Source: WTFV01 sp965200895
GTDB lineage: Bacteria; Acidobacteriota; Vicinamibacteria; Vicinamibacterales; UBA8438
NCBI GenBank assembly: GCA_965200895.1
Contig: CBDAVM010000001.1
Span: 620,001 to 684,000, forward strand
Direction: 5' to 3'
Length of the DNA stretch: 64,000 nt
Below the pieces are notes generated by a model, which saw only the letters and a list, made by a program, of their open reading frames with translations, had not been told where the DNA came from and ran no database searches. The translations under genes were made by a program, and so were the position numbers. Positions 48,149 to 55,899 of this stretch are shown piece after piece (position 1 is the first letter of the stretch; each line of letters opens with the position of its first letter).

Positions 48149-48484
48149 ATGCACGAGACGTACTACCATGCCGGGGATCTCGCCCGGTTCCAGGACGTGG
48201 GCCGGAACCGGCCCGAACTCGCCGAGAAGTTCTTCGCCTGGTACACGGCAGTGTTCGAGGACGGGGCACTGTCGGCGCGGGAGAAGTCGCTGATCGCCCT
48301 GGCCGTTGCCCACGCCGTGCAGTGCCCCTACTGCATCGATGCCTACAGCACGGACGCCCTGGAGAAGGGTGCCGATCTCGACCAGATGACCGAGGCGGTC
48401 CACGTGGCGTCGGCCATCCGCGGCGGCGCGTCCCTGGTGCACGGGGTGCAGATGCGCAACCACACCGAACGGGTCGGAATGTGA
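48149..48484 (+). CDS. AhpD/carboxymuconolactone-decarboxylase-like protein, arsenosugar-associated peroxidase type
   Basis: This 111-residue protein has the AhpD-type redox motif C59-P-Y-C62 in HAVQCPYCIDAYS and downstream helices with AVHVASAIRGGASLVHG. Proteins of this kind beside an ArsS-like radical SAM gene are described as arsenosugar-biosynthesis-associated peroxidase-like proteins, and some use selenocysteine at the first position; here both codons are TGC, so this is the cysteine form. The partner gene follows after 110 bp. The exact reaction is not established. Confidence 0.85.
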   Translation: MHETYYHAGDLARFQDVGRNRPELAEKFFAWYTAVFEDGALSAREKSLIALAVAHAVQCPYCIDAYSTDALEKGADLDQMTEAVHVASAIRGGASLVHGVQMRNHTERVGM

Positions 48485-48594
48485 CCCGGAGGCCCGCGCC
48501 GGGCGCGGAGGCACGGCGCGAGCGGCTTCGTGACGGTTCGAGGGGCGCCCGGAAGGCGCTTGTCGGTGCGGGAAGGCGCGGTGGATAGCAGCAG

Positions 48595-49644
48595 GTGAGT
48601 GGCAGGCTCCTGTCTCTGGCTTCGCGGCAGCTCCCCCTCGCAGCGGGACGCGAGCAGTTGGCGGCCTTGCGCCGCCTCCCGCTGGCCCGCGAGTTCTCCG
48701 AGGCGCTCGACGCCGACGGGTTGCATCCGCTGCGACCGACCGGGATCGAGATCCTGCAGATCAACGTCGGCAAGCTGTGCAACCAGACCTGCCGCCACTG
48801 CCATGTCGACGCCGGCCCCGACCGGCGTGAGGTGATGACGCGCAAGACCATGGCCGCGTGCGTCACCGCGCTGGCGCGCACCGCGATCCGGACCGTCGAC
48901 ATCACGGGCGGCGCCCCCGAGCTCAACCCCGACTTCCGCTGGCTCGTCGAGCAGTGCACGGCCCTGGGCCGCCACGTGATCGACCGTTGCAACCTCACTG
49001 TGCTGGAGCTGCCGTCGCAGGCGGACCTCGCCGGGTTCCTCGCCGCGCACCGCGTCGAGGTGGTCTGCTCGCTGCCGCACTACCGGCGACTCAACACGGA
49101 TGCCCAGCGCGGCGACGGGGTGTTCGACAGGTCGATCGCCGGGCTGCGGCGGCTGAACGCCCTTGGCTACGGGGACGGCGGCTCGGGGCTGCGCCTGGTC
49201 CTGGTGACCAATCCGGTCGGGGCGTATCTGCCGGCCGGCCAGGCCTCGCTGGAGCGGGAGTGGAAGCAGGAACTCGATCGCCGCTACGGCATCCGCTTCG
49301 ACGCGCTGCACACCATCACGAACATGCCGATCAGCCGCTTTCTGGAGTGGCTGGTGGACTCGTCCAACCTGGAACGTTACATGGAGCGACTGGTCACGAG
49401 CTACAACGCCGCCGCTGCGCGGGGCGTGATGTGCCGCAACCTGCTGTCGGTCGGCTGGGACGGCGTGCTGTACGACTGCGACTTCAACCAGATGCTGGAC
49501 CTGCCGGTCGAGCCGGGCGCGCCGCGGCACATTGCGGACTTCGACCTCGCCGCGCTCGAATCGCGGTCGATCGTGATCGACCGCCACTGTTTCGGCTGCA
49601 CCGCCGGCGCCGGATCGAGCTGCTCGGGCGCCACGGTGGCGTAG
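48595..49644 (+). CDS. arsS: ArsS-like radical SAM protein (arsenosugar biosynthesis)
   Basis: This 349-residue radical SAM enzyme has the cluster motif C62-N-Q-T-C66-R-H-C69 near the start of the core. DITGGAPELNPDFRWL, RCNLTVL and VEVVCSLPHY follow the ArsS pattern. The C-terminal cysteines C332, C335 and C343 (HCFGCTAGAGSSC) may hold an auxiliary cluster. ArsS-type enzymes act after arsenite methylation to join a 5'-deoxyadenosyl group to dimethylarsenic; no arsM lies in this window. The start GTG 48595 is the best available but has only a weak ribosome-binding site. It pairs with the upstream AhpD-like gene. Confidence 0.88.
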   Translation: MSGRLLSLASRQLPLAAGREQLAALRRLPLAREFSEALDADGLHPLRPTGIEILQINVGKLCNQTCRHCHVDAGPDRREVMTRKTMAACVTALARTAIRTVDITGGAPELNPDFRWLVEQCTALGRHVIDRCNLTVLELPSQADLAGFLAAHRVEVVCSLPHYRRLNTDAQRGDGVFDRSIAGLRRLNALGYGDGGSGLRLVLVTNPVGAYLPAGQASLEREWKQELDRRYGIRFDALHTITNMPISRFLEWLVDSSNLERYMERLVTSYNAAAARGVMCRNLLSVGWDGVLYDCDFNQMLDLPVEPGAPRHIADFDLAALESRSIVIDRHCFGCTAGAGSSCSGATVA

Positions 49645-49786
49645 CCGCCGTCGACCGTCGCCGATGGGCGCGAGGCATGGCAGGTGTCGCGCCGCCGGCT
49701 GGCCGGAGGTTCCGCACGACCGGCGACGGTGTGTGGCGGGGCTGCGCTCGGACGCAGGATGGCCGGGACCGTGACGACGCGACAGG

Positions 49787-49824
49787 CCCGGGAGTCTGTC
49801 CACGGCAGGGAGCAGACTCCCGGG
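49787..49824. terminator. Hairpin between converging genes (candidate bidirectional terminator)
   Basis: CCCGGGAGTCTG at 49787-49798 pairs perfectly with CAGACTCCCGGG at 49813-49824 around a 14-base loop. It lies between the stops of arsS and the molybdopterin enzyme gene. There is no T-run, so it would rely on Rho or act as an mRNA end stabiliser. Confidence 0.55.
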
Positions 49825-49852
49825 GTGGCGTGGCCGCGGCGGGCTGCCGGGG

Positions 49853-51019
49853 CTACGCGATGATCACGTTGCGCGGGAACTGCTCGTGGGACTCGAGGAA
49901 CGTCAACTTGTCTTCCAGTCCCTCCGCGGTCGGCTGGACATTGCCGTTGACGTCGGTCACCCGGGAGACGACCGTGTGCTCGCCGGGGGTGGCGCCGTCC
50001 CAGCGGTAGTTGAAGAACTTCCAGCCGTACTTCTCGCGCATCGTCTCCGGGTCGAGCGTCGCCGCCTGCCACTCGCCGTCGTCGATCCTCACCTCGACCG
50101 AGTCGATCGGCGTGCCGTCGTTCAGCACGACGCCGAAGATGTTGTGCGCGCCGTCGATCGCGGTGACGCGGGCGATGTACGACTTCAGCCGCATCGTCGA
50201 GATGGCGGTCTCGACCCACTTCATCTCGCCGTTGATCATCTCGCCCTTCAGGGTCCGGTACGAGCGGGCCTGCCAGCGGCCGAGATACTGGTCCTTCTGC
50301 ACGTGGATCTCGGCGACCCACTTGACGTTCGGCGCGCCGTACCAGCCGGGAACCAGCAACCGCAACGGACGGCCCTGGTGCTCCGACAGCGGCTCGCCGT
50401 TCAGCGCGTAGGCGAGAAGCGGCTCGTCCGACAGCGCCTGATCTCGCTCGAGGCTGCGGCCGTACTGCTGCTCGACGTTGAACGGACGACCGCGCCAGAT
50501 GACTTCCTCCTCGCCGCGGTCGGCGCCGAAGAAGACGAACTCGCGCGCCGCGTCCTGCACCCCGGCCCGCTGCAGCACCGTGCGCAGCGAGACGCCGGTC
50601 CAGCGGCCGTTGCTCGACAGGCCGTTGAGCGGGCCGCGGTTGCCGGAGCACTCGAAGCCGAAGACCAGGTCGCGGCTCGGCATCGCGCGCAGGTCGTCCA
50701 TCGACAGCTCCAGCGCCGTGTCGACCAGCCCGGAGACACGCAGGCGGTACGCGTCCACGTCGACGTTGGGATGTCCGTAGTGCTGCGTCGTGAAGAACTG
50801 ATCGTTCGGCGTGAACGGGCCGTCGATGCGGCGCACGTCGATGATTCGCCGCTCCGCGTCGCGGATCCACTGCACGTCGTCGGAGACGTCGGTGAACTGC
50901 ATGAGCGTCTCGCCCTGGGCGAGCGCGGGAAACGCCCATTCGGGCACGCCGATCACCCCGAGCCCCGCCATCGCCAAGCCGCCCTTGAGAACCTCTCGAC
51001 GGGTGGTTTCTTTCGCCAT
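49853..51019 (-). CDS. Sulfite oxidase-like molybdopterin-dependent oxidoreductase, Tat-exported
   Basis: This 388-residue enzyme has a Tat signal (TTRREVLKGGLAMAGLG), the molybdopterin core with the metal-ligand cysteine C124 in GFECSGNRG, and later the pterin-binding stretches GQPLRLL-like (HQGRPLRLLVPGWYG) and VKWVAEIHV. A C-terminal dimerisation domain of the Mo-co type follows (VEVRIDDGEWQAATL). It is a periplasmic oxidase or dehydrogenase; sulfite is only one possible substrate. No haem domain or cytochrome gene is adjacent. ATG 51019 has AAGGGG six bases upstream. Confidence 0.9.
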   Translation of the reverse strand: MAKETTRREVLKGGLAMAGLGVIGVPEWAFPALAQGETLMQFTDVSDDVQWIRDAERRIIDVRRIDGPFTPNDQFFTTQHYGHPNVDVDAYRLRVSGLVDTALELSMDDLRAMPSRDLVFGFECSGNRGPLNGLSSNGRWTGVSLRTVLQRAGVQDAAREFVFFGADRGEEEVIWRGRPFNVEQQYGRSLERDQALSDEPLLAYALNGEPLSEHQGRPLRLLVPGWYGAPNVKWVAEIHVQKDQYLGRWQARSYRTLKGEMINGEMKWVETAISTMRLKSYIARVTAIDGAHNIFGVVLNDGTPIDSVEVRIDDGEWQAATLDPETMREKYGWKFFNYRWDGATPGEHTVVSRVTDVNGNVQPTAEGLEDKLTFLESHEQFPRNVIIA

Positions 51020-51413
51020 CTTTGCCCCTTTCCGCACGCGGCCGCGTTTCCGGAACCGTTGCCCATTCCGCGTTCCTGCACCTCGCGCGCGGAATTTCGG
51101 GCAGTCGATCTCGACCCATTATGTTATCGGGAGACCTCTGTACCGGCAACCGGCGGCGTGCGACCGTACAGCGGGGCGGAGCGCACGAGCCGCGCGGGGT
51201 TCGTCGGCGCCTGGCGGTGAACCGGCACTCGCTGACGGCCGGTGGGGGGCGGACTGCACGAGCCGCGCGGCGTTCTCCGCCCGACGCCGGACACGCGCCG
51301 CGTTGCGCGGAAGCGCCAAGTGCGGGAAGATGCACGCAACGGTTTCGGTATCGGGAGGCGGGTGAACCGGTGTGCCGGTGCCGCAGCAGAGGGCCCGACA
51401 GGAGGTGACCATC
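51020..51413. other. Divergent intergenic region with a 30-bp repeat pair
   Basis: No gene was recognised in these 394 bp. Copies of a 30-bp sequence lie at 51173-51202 and 51246-51275 (27 of 30 identical, offset 73 bp; core GCACGAGCCGCGCGG). CATAAT on the minus strand at 51118-51123 is a weak -10 candidate for the molybdopterin enzyme gene. Confidence 0.7.
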
Positions 51414-52406
51414 ATGCAGTTTCGACGTTTCGCGGTCTCGCTACTGGTGCTGGCGGCTGTGGCCTGCGCGGCGCCGCCGGCGTTCGGGCAGGACGCGGAG
51501 TCGTGGGAGCTGCCGCGCACGCCCGAGGGCCGGCCCGATCTGCAGGGGGTCTGGCTGAACAACGTCGCCACGCCGCTCGAGCGGCTGCCCGAGCTGGCCG
51601 ACCGCTCGCATCTGACCCGGGAGGAGGTCGCGACGCTGTCGGCGCGCGCCGAGCGTATCTTCCAGAACGGTCGCAGCGCGTTCACGACGCCCGAGGGCGC
51701 GTTCCGCGCGGCGCTGCAGAACGTCGAGACCTACATCGCATGGTCGACCAGCAGTTCGATCGGCATGGTCGACGTGACGTTCACCGACCGGACATCGCTG
51801 ATCGTCGATCCGCCGGACGGCCGGATACCCGCGCTGACCCCGGCGGCCCGGGCGCGCCAGGCGGCGATCGACCAGGGCTGGGAGTTCAAGACCGGGCCGG
51901 ACGATCTCAACAGCATCCACCGCTGCATCACGACCGGCGTGCCGCGGCTCGGCGGCAACTTCGGCGCCGGGCCGTACACCTTCTACCAGATCGTGCAGAC
52001 TCCCACCCACTTGGTCTTCCTCAGCGAGGCCTTTCACGACGCGCGGATCATCCCGATCGGCGACCGGCCGCACCTGCCCGACGGCATCCGCCAGTGGAAC
52101 GGCGACTCCCGCGGGCGCTGGGAGGGTGACACCCTCGTCGTGGAGACGACGAACTTCTCACCCGACAGCTACTACCGGGGCGCCGCCGAGGGGTTGCACC
52201 TGATGGAGCGGTTCACGCGCACCGGGCCGGACACGCTGGCGTACCGGGTAACCCTGACCGACGCCGCGACGTGGGCGGTCCCCTGGACGGCGGAAGTGCC
52301 GCTCCAGCGGCGCGACCAGCCGATCTACGAGTTCGCCTGCCACGAGGGCAACAAGTCGATCGTGGGGATGCTGCGGACCGCCCGCCTGGAGGACATTCGC
52401 CGGTAG
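51414..52406 (+). CDS. Secreted protein of an uncharacterised acidobacterial family (member 1)
   Basis: This 330-residue protein has a signal peptide (MQFRRFAVSLLVLAAVACAA...FGQ). The mature part has the family landmarks LPRTPEGRPDLQGVW, PPDGRIPALTP, RCITTGVPRLG, QIVQTPTHLVFL, GDSRGRWEGDTLVVET, LHLMERFTRTGPDTLAY and a final YEFACHEGNKS. Three more members occur at 53081, 54877 and 55900. I know no assigned function; the invariant Cys-His-Glu near the C-terminus and the repeated strand pattern suggest a beta-rich fold with a possible metal or active site. AGGAGGTGA lies five bases before ATG 51414, a very strong site. Confidence 0.85.
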   Translation: MQFRRFAVSLLVLAAVACAAPPAFGQDAESWELPRTPEGRPDLQGVWLNNVATPLERLPELADRSHLTREEVATLSARAERIFQNGRSAFTTPEGAFRAALQNVETYIAWSTSSSIGMVDVTFTDRTSLIVDPPDGRIPALTPAARARQAAIDQGWEFKTGPDDLNSIHRCITTGVPRLGGNFGAGPYTFYQIVQTPTHLVFLSEAFHDARIIPIGDRPHLPDGIRQWNGDSRGRWEGDTLVVETTNFSPDSYYRGAAEGLHLMERFTRTGPDTLAYRVTLTDAATWAVPWTAEVPLQRRDQPIYEFACHEGNKSIVGMLRTARLEDIRR

Positions 52407-52496
52407 GGGTGCGCGTTGGCCCGGCGGAGGCTGAGCCTGCGGCCGGTGAGCGCGGGGCGGGCTCAGTGCTCCTCGAAGATCAGCGCCTTTACGCCG

Positions 52497-52520
52497 GAAG
52501 CGACCGTGCACGGTCGCTTC
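52497..52520. terminator. Perfect 24-bp palindrome between converging genes
   Basis: GAAGCGACCGTG is followed immediately by its reverse complement CACGGTCGCTTC. It lies 90 bp past the stop of the first secreted-family gene. It could act as a transcription end for that gene, or as a protein-binding dyad. No T-run follows. Confidence 0.5.
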
Positions 52521-52548
52521 GATTGCTGCCCGGTATCTTGAGGAAGAT

Positions 52549-52589
52549 CCCCCGGACGTTGCGACGACGGAGCCGCACACGTCCGGGGG
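52549..52589. terminator. Strong GC-rich hairpin after the DUF6152 gene
   Basis: CCCCCGGACGT (52549-52559) pairs with ACGTCCGGGGG (52579-52589) across a 19-base loop, ten bases beyond the DUF6152 stop on the minus strand. A smaller stem ATCTT/AAGAT lies next to it at 52534-52547. Together with the 24-bp palindrome they form a stack of hairpins between converging genes. Confidence 0.6.
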
Positions 52590-52599
52590 CTGGAACGAA

Positions 52600-53034
52600 C
52601 TATTCCGGCTCGGTGGGGTCCCGACCGTCGCGCGGGGCGCCGGTGCCGGACGAGCCGGCGAACAGGCGCGTCCCGTCCGGGAACGTGACGTCACGGCCGT
52701 TGGCGCGCAATGCGCCGTCGATCGCCTGGTAGCCCTCGACGAGCACTTCCGTGCCGGGTATCACCGAATCGCGGCGCCAGCCGCGGCGCACCAGGGCTCC
52801 CGGAGGGCCGGCCTCGATCATCCAGTTGTCGACGGTGCCGTCCTCGTTCGTCACCTCGAGGTGCATCCAGGCGTGCGGGTTGATCCACTCCATCTTGGTG
52901 ATCTTGCCGCGCAGCGCCACCGGCTTCGTCGCGTCGAACTCGGCCGAGAACGCGTGGTGCGCGAGCGCCGAACCGCCCGCTGCGAGTACCGCGAGCGCGA
53001 TGCCCGCCAGAATCGGTGCCAGTCTGTTTCGCAT
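52600..53034 (-). CDS. DUF6152 family exported protein
   Basis: The 144-residue protein has a signal peptide (MRNRLAPILAGIALAVLAAGGSALA) and then the DUF6152 pattern: HHAFSAEFDATKPVALRGKI, EWINPHAWMHLEV, NWMIEAGPPGALVRRGWRRD, PGTEVLVEGYQA and VTFPDGTRLFAGSS. The fold is predicted to be a small beta-barrel. Function is unknown. Genes of this family often lie among the secreted-family genes that surround it here. ATG 53034 has GAGG upstream; the gap to the VOC-fusion gene is 46 bp on the same strand. Confidence 0.88.
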   Translation of the reverse strand: MRNRLAPILAGIALAVLAAGGSALAHHAFSAEFDATKPVALRGKITKMEWINPHAWMHLEVTNEDGTVDNWMIEAGPPGALVRRGWRRDSVIPGTEVLVEGYQAIDGALRANGRDVTFPDGTRLFAGSSGTGAPRDGRDPTEPE

Positions 53035-53080
53035 CAGTGATACCTCGCTGTCGTGCCGTTGCGGTGCGTCGCGACCGCAA

Positions 53081-54844
53081 CTAGCGGCCGGCCGCCTCCG
53101 CCGCCTCACGGTCGCGCGCCCGCGCGCCGCTCAGGATGTTGAACATGCCGTAGTTGCCCTCGTGGCAGGCGTACTCGACCAGCTCGTACTGCTCGTCGTC
53201 CGCATCGAACGTGAAGCGGCCGGTGAAGGGCGCCGTCCAGACGACGGGGTCGTCCACCGTGAACTGGTAGTCGAGCCGCGTCGGGCTGATCCGCGTGAAA
53301 CGCTCGGTCAGGATCATGTCCGGACTCGACCCCCGGAACGACGCCTGGCCGTTCAGGTTGGTCGTCTCGACAACCAGCGTGTCGCCGTCCCAGCGGCCCT
53401 GCGGGCTGCCGAGCCACGACGTGAGCGCCGGTCCGTCCTTCGGCCGGGGCGTCGTCGGAATCACCCGCGTCTCGTGGATCATCTCCTTCTGGATGGCGAC
53501 GAAGCCGGGGCCCTGGTAGATCTGCAGACCGTTGTTGTAGACGCCGGGGAACATCAGCGACGGCAGCCCGCGCGTGATGCAGCGGACGAACGGCGTCGCC
53601 TCTTCCGGACCGGCGATGTTGCTGTTGGTGTAGCGGGCGCGATCCGCGGCGACCTGGGCGGCCCTCCGCTCGCCCTCCGGCGTCAGCGCTGGGATGCGGC
53701 CGTCCGGCGGGTCGAAGATCATCGCCACCTGCGTGGACGGCGCGTTCGGATCGTACCCGAGGGTCGTGTCCCGCCACTCGCGCTCGTAGCCCCAGATGCT
53801 GCCGAGCGTGCCGCGCTCGCGGCGCGCCGCCGCCTGCTCCGGGGTCAGCGATTCGAGGTCGGCCAGATCCGCCGGCCGCTCCAGGGGAATGCCGTGCGAG
53901 GCATTGCCGGTCCAGATGCCCTGCAGGTCGGGCTCGCCCCACGGGGTCTGCGGCGCATCGTAGGGTTCGGTCACGTCGACGAAAATCGGCGCCGCGCCGC
54001 TCGCGTCCACCCCGGCGAACCCGGTCTCGACCAGCGCCAGCCGCACGTTGTCGGGTCCGTGGATGAAGGCGCGCCGCGCCGACGTCCGGGCGTTCTCCGG
54101 CACGACCGGTTCCTCCTGGAATGCGGCGCCGGCCGCACGCATCTCCTCCGCGGCGGCCTCGATGTCGTCCACGACGAAGCCGATGTGATCGACGGCGCGG
54201 CCCTCGGTGGTGGCCGGCACCCCCTCCGGATGCTCGGAGGCGAAGATCCAGACATCGTCGAACCGCAGACCCTCGTCCCGGCCCGCGTGCGTGGCCCGCT
54301 CACCGCCGAACATCTGCGCGTACCAGCTCAGGGTCGCCTGCGGGTCGGTCGCGCTCAGGTGAACCTGGTGGAAGCCGAGATACTCCGGATCCTCCAGCAG
54401 CTCGATGCGGGTCCCCCACGGGTCGAAGATGTAGCCGTGCAGGTAGCCGCCCGGCGTTTCGCGCAGCGTCGCCCCGCCCGGGAAGCGTTGCAGCCGCACG
54501 CCGGAGCCGCGCACGCCGACCGCCTCGAGTTCGGCCATCTTCGCCGTCACGTCGGGGTACGAGAACCCGATGTGGTTGACGCCGGTGCCCTGCGTGCTGC
54601 CCATCGTGGGCTGCGGCGTGAAGGTCACCTCCACGCCGTGGCAGTCGGCGGTGTCGTCGCGGTCGGCCACCGCTTCGCAGCCCAGGTGCTGCGCGTACCA
54701 ACGCACCGACTCGGGCGGCGCCGACGAGGTGATCTGGACGTGGTGGTAGTCGGCGTCCGCCGCCCGGACTGCGTCCGGCGCCGCGGCGACGATCACTCCC
54801 ACGGCGAGGAGCGCGAGCGCAACGCGTGTCGTCTTCTGTGTCAT
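53081..54844 (-). CDS. Secreted fusion of two VOC (glyoxalase-fold) domains with the uncharacterised family domain (member 2)
   Basis: This 587-residue protein has a signal peptide (MTQKTTRVALALLAVGVIVAAAPDAVRA) and three modules. VOC domain 1 is about 33-153, with H35, H91 and E148 in the places of metal ligands. VOC domain 2 is about 157-273, with H220 and E273. The family domain (about 300-587) has GEPDLQGIW, PPDGRIPALTPEG, RCITRGLPS, GRWDGDTLVVETTNL, TERFTRISP and EYACHEGNYG. The start ATG 54844 has GGAGGAA seven bases upstream. An exported VOC tandem is unusual, since most VOC enzymes are cytoplasmic. The linkage suggests that both parts handle one small molecule. Confidence 0.88.
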   Translation of the reverse strand: MTQKTTRVALALLAVGVIVAAAPDAVRAADADYHHVQITSSAPPESVRWYAQHLGCEAVADRDDTADCHGVEVTFTPQPTMGSTQGTGVNHIGFSYPDVTAKMAELEAVGVRGSGVRLQRFPGGATLRETPGGYLHGYIFDPWGTRIELLEDPEYLGFHQVHLSATDPQATLSWYAQMFGGERATHAGRDEGLRFDDVWIFASEHPEGVPATTEGRAVDHIGFVVDDIEAAAEEMRAAGAAFQEEPVVPENARTSARRAFIHGPDNVRLALVETGFAGVDASGAAPIFVDVTEPYDAPQTPWGEPDLQGIWTGNASHGIPLERPADLADLESLTPEQAAARRERGTLGSIWGYEREWRDTTLGYDPNAPSTQVAMIFDPPDGRIPALTPEGERRAAQVAADRARYTNSNIAGPEEATPFVRCITRGLPSLMFPGVYNNGLQIYQGPGFVAIQKEMIHETRVIPTTPRPKDGPALTSWLGSPQGRWDGDTLVVETTNLNGQASFRGSSPDMILTERFTRISPTRLDYQFTVDDPVVWTAPFTGRFTFDADDEQYELVEYACHEGNYGMFNILSGARARDREAAEAAGR

Positions 54845-54876
54845 GGCGCGATTCCTCCGCGGTCTGATCGACCGTT

Positions 54877-55698
54877 CTAGCGGGTCGGCTCCCGGCGCAG
54901 ATGCCCGTAGAGCAGGTCTTCCGAGTACTCGACGCACTTGAACTCCAGCACCCGCGCATTCTCCTCCAGCCGGCGGTAGAGCAGCAGGCTGATGTCCCAC
55001 GGCCGGGTGAAGACCGTGGGATCGTCGATGGTGGCCTCGTAGCGGATCACGTTGGGGCCCAGGGGCGTATAGCGTTCCTGGACCCGCAACCGGTTGCTGG
55101 CGAAGTTGCCGGCGCGGTCGAACCACGCCTCGCCGAGGAAGCCCTCGGCGTCGACGACGAGCGTGTCGCCGTCCCAACGGCCGTGCGAGCGGCCCATCCA
55201 ACTGTCGATGGGCGCCGGCTCGGGGTTCTCCTGATCCATGTGGACGGTGCGGTTCGCGTCCGCGAAGCCGTAGATCAGCAGGATCTTGCGATCGCCCTGG
55301 ATGATCCGGAACGGGTACGGCAGATAGGTGGCGCGCGGCACGCCCGGCATGAAGCACTTGGCCTCGGGATCGGCGCTCATGCGGTTGGCGAAGTTCTCGT
55401 CGCGCTGCTGACGGGCGGCGTCCTGGTAGGGAATCTCGCCCCCGACCACCACGCCCTGGCCGGGCGGGATCGCGCCGATGGCGCCGAGATCGGGATGCCC
55501 GGGACCGGACGGATGGTCCTCGAGGTTCCAGTTCGCGGAGCTCATCGTCTGCCAGATGCCGTTCAGGTCCGGTCGGTCGTCCCACGTGCGCGGCGCGTCA
55601 CCGCTCTGAGCCGCGGCGACGCCTGCCGCGAGCAGCAGGGCGGTGGCGAGCCCGGTGGAGAGAAGCGTGTTCTTCAAGGCCGGATGCATTGTCGTCAT
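54877..55698 (-). CDS. Secreted protein of the same uncharacterised family, divergent (member 3)
   Basis: The 273-residue protein has a signal peptide (MTTMHPALKNTLLSTGLATALLLAAGVAAAQ). Family landmarks are kept in part: RPDLNGIW, KCFMPGVPRATYLPYP, GRSHGRWDGDTLVVDAEGF, VQERYTPLGPNVIRYEATI and DDPTVFTRPWD. The C-terminal block has EFKCVEYSED instead of the usual ACHEGN, so the His is lost and only Cys and acidic residues remain. It may have a changed or lost activity. It is 32 bp from the VOC fusion on the same strand and has its own promoter upstream. Starts at 55710 and 55689 are also possible. Confidence 0.82.
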   Translation of the reverse strand: MTTMHPALKNTLLSTGLATALLLAAGVAAAQSGDAPRTWDDRPDLNGIWQTMSSANWNLEDHPSGPGHPDLGAIGAIPPGQGVVVGGEIPYQDAARQQRDENFANRMSADPEAKCFMPGVPRATYLPYPFRIIQGDRKILLIYGFADANRTVHMDQENPEPAPIDSWMGRSHGRWDGDTLVVDAEGFLGEAWFDRAGNFASNRLRVQERYTPLGPNVIRYEATIDDPTVFTRPWDISLLLYRRLEENARVLEFKCVEYSEDLLYGHLRREPTR

Positions 55699-55772
55699 GT
55701 GCGGAGACACTCACTCACTGGTACGCGGGAGACTCCCGGTTGGGGGCTCATCCACGAGCCGCCTACTGAGCA

Positions 55773-55781
55773 AATTATAAC
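55773..55781 (-). promoter_or_regulatory. Consensus extended -10 for the member 3 / VOC fusion / DUF6152 operon
   Basis: The minus strand reads TGTTATAAT, a perfect -10 with its TGn extension. The predicted leader to ATG 55698 is about 68 nt. It is the likely promoter for the three minus-strand genes that follow. Confidence 0.65.
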
Positions 55782-55854
55782 AGGGACGGCGCCCGGCGAC
55801 GAAGCAGTACGGGCGGCCGCTCCCCTCCCGGGCCGTCAGGAGACCGCACCGGAC

Positions 55855-55863
55855 TGCTAGAAT
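55855..55863 (+). promoter_or_regulatory. Extended -10 promoter of secreted-family member 4
   Basis: TGCTAGAAT, five of six -10 matches with TGn, lies 36 bases before ATG 55900. It is divergent from the consensus promoter at 55773-55781. Confidence 0.55.
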
Positions 55864-55899
55864 GTACCCGATCGACAACGTTCTGTAAGGGAGGGCCGG

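Noticed and set aside
48320..48345. Selenocysteine in the AhpD-like protein
   Set aside because: Relatives can use UGA in the CxxC motif, but here both codons are TGC and the frame has no internal TGA.
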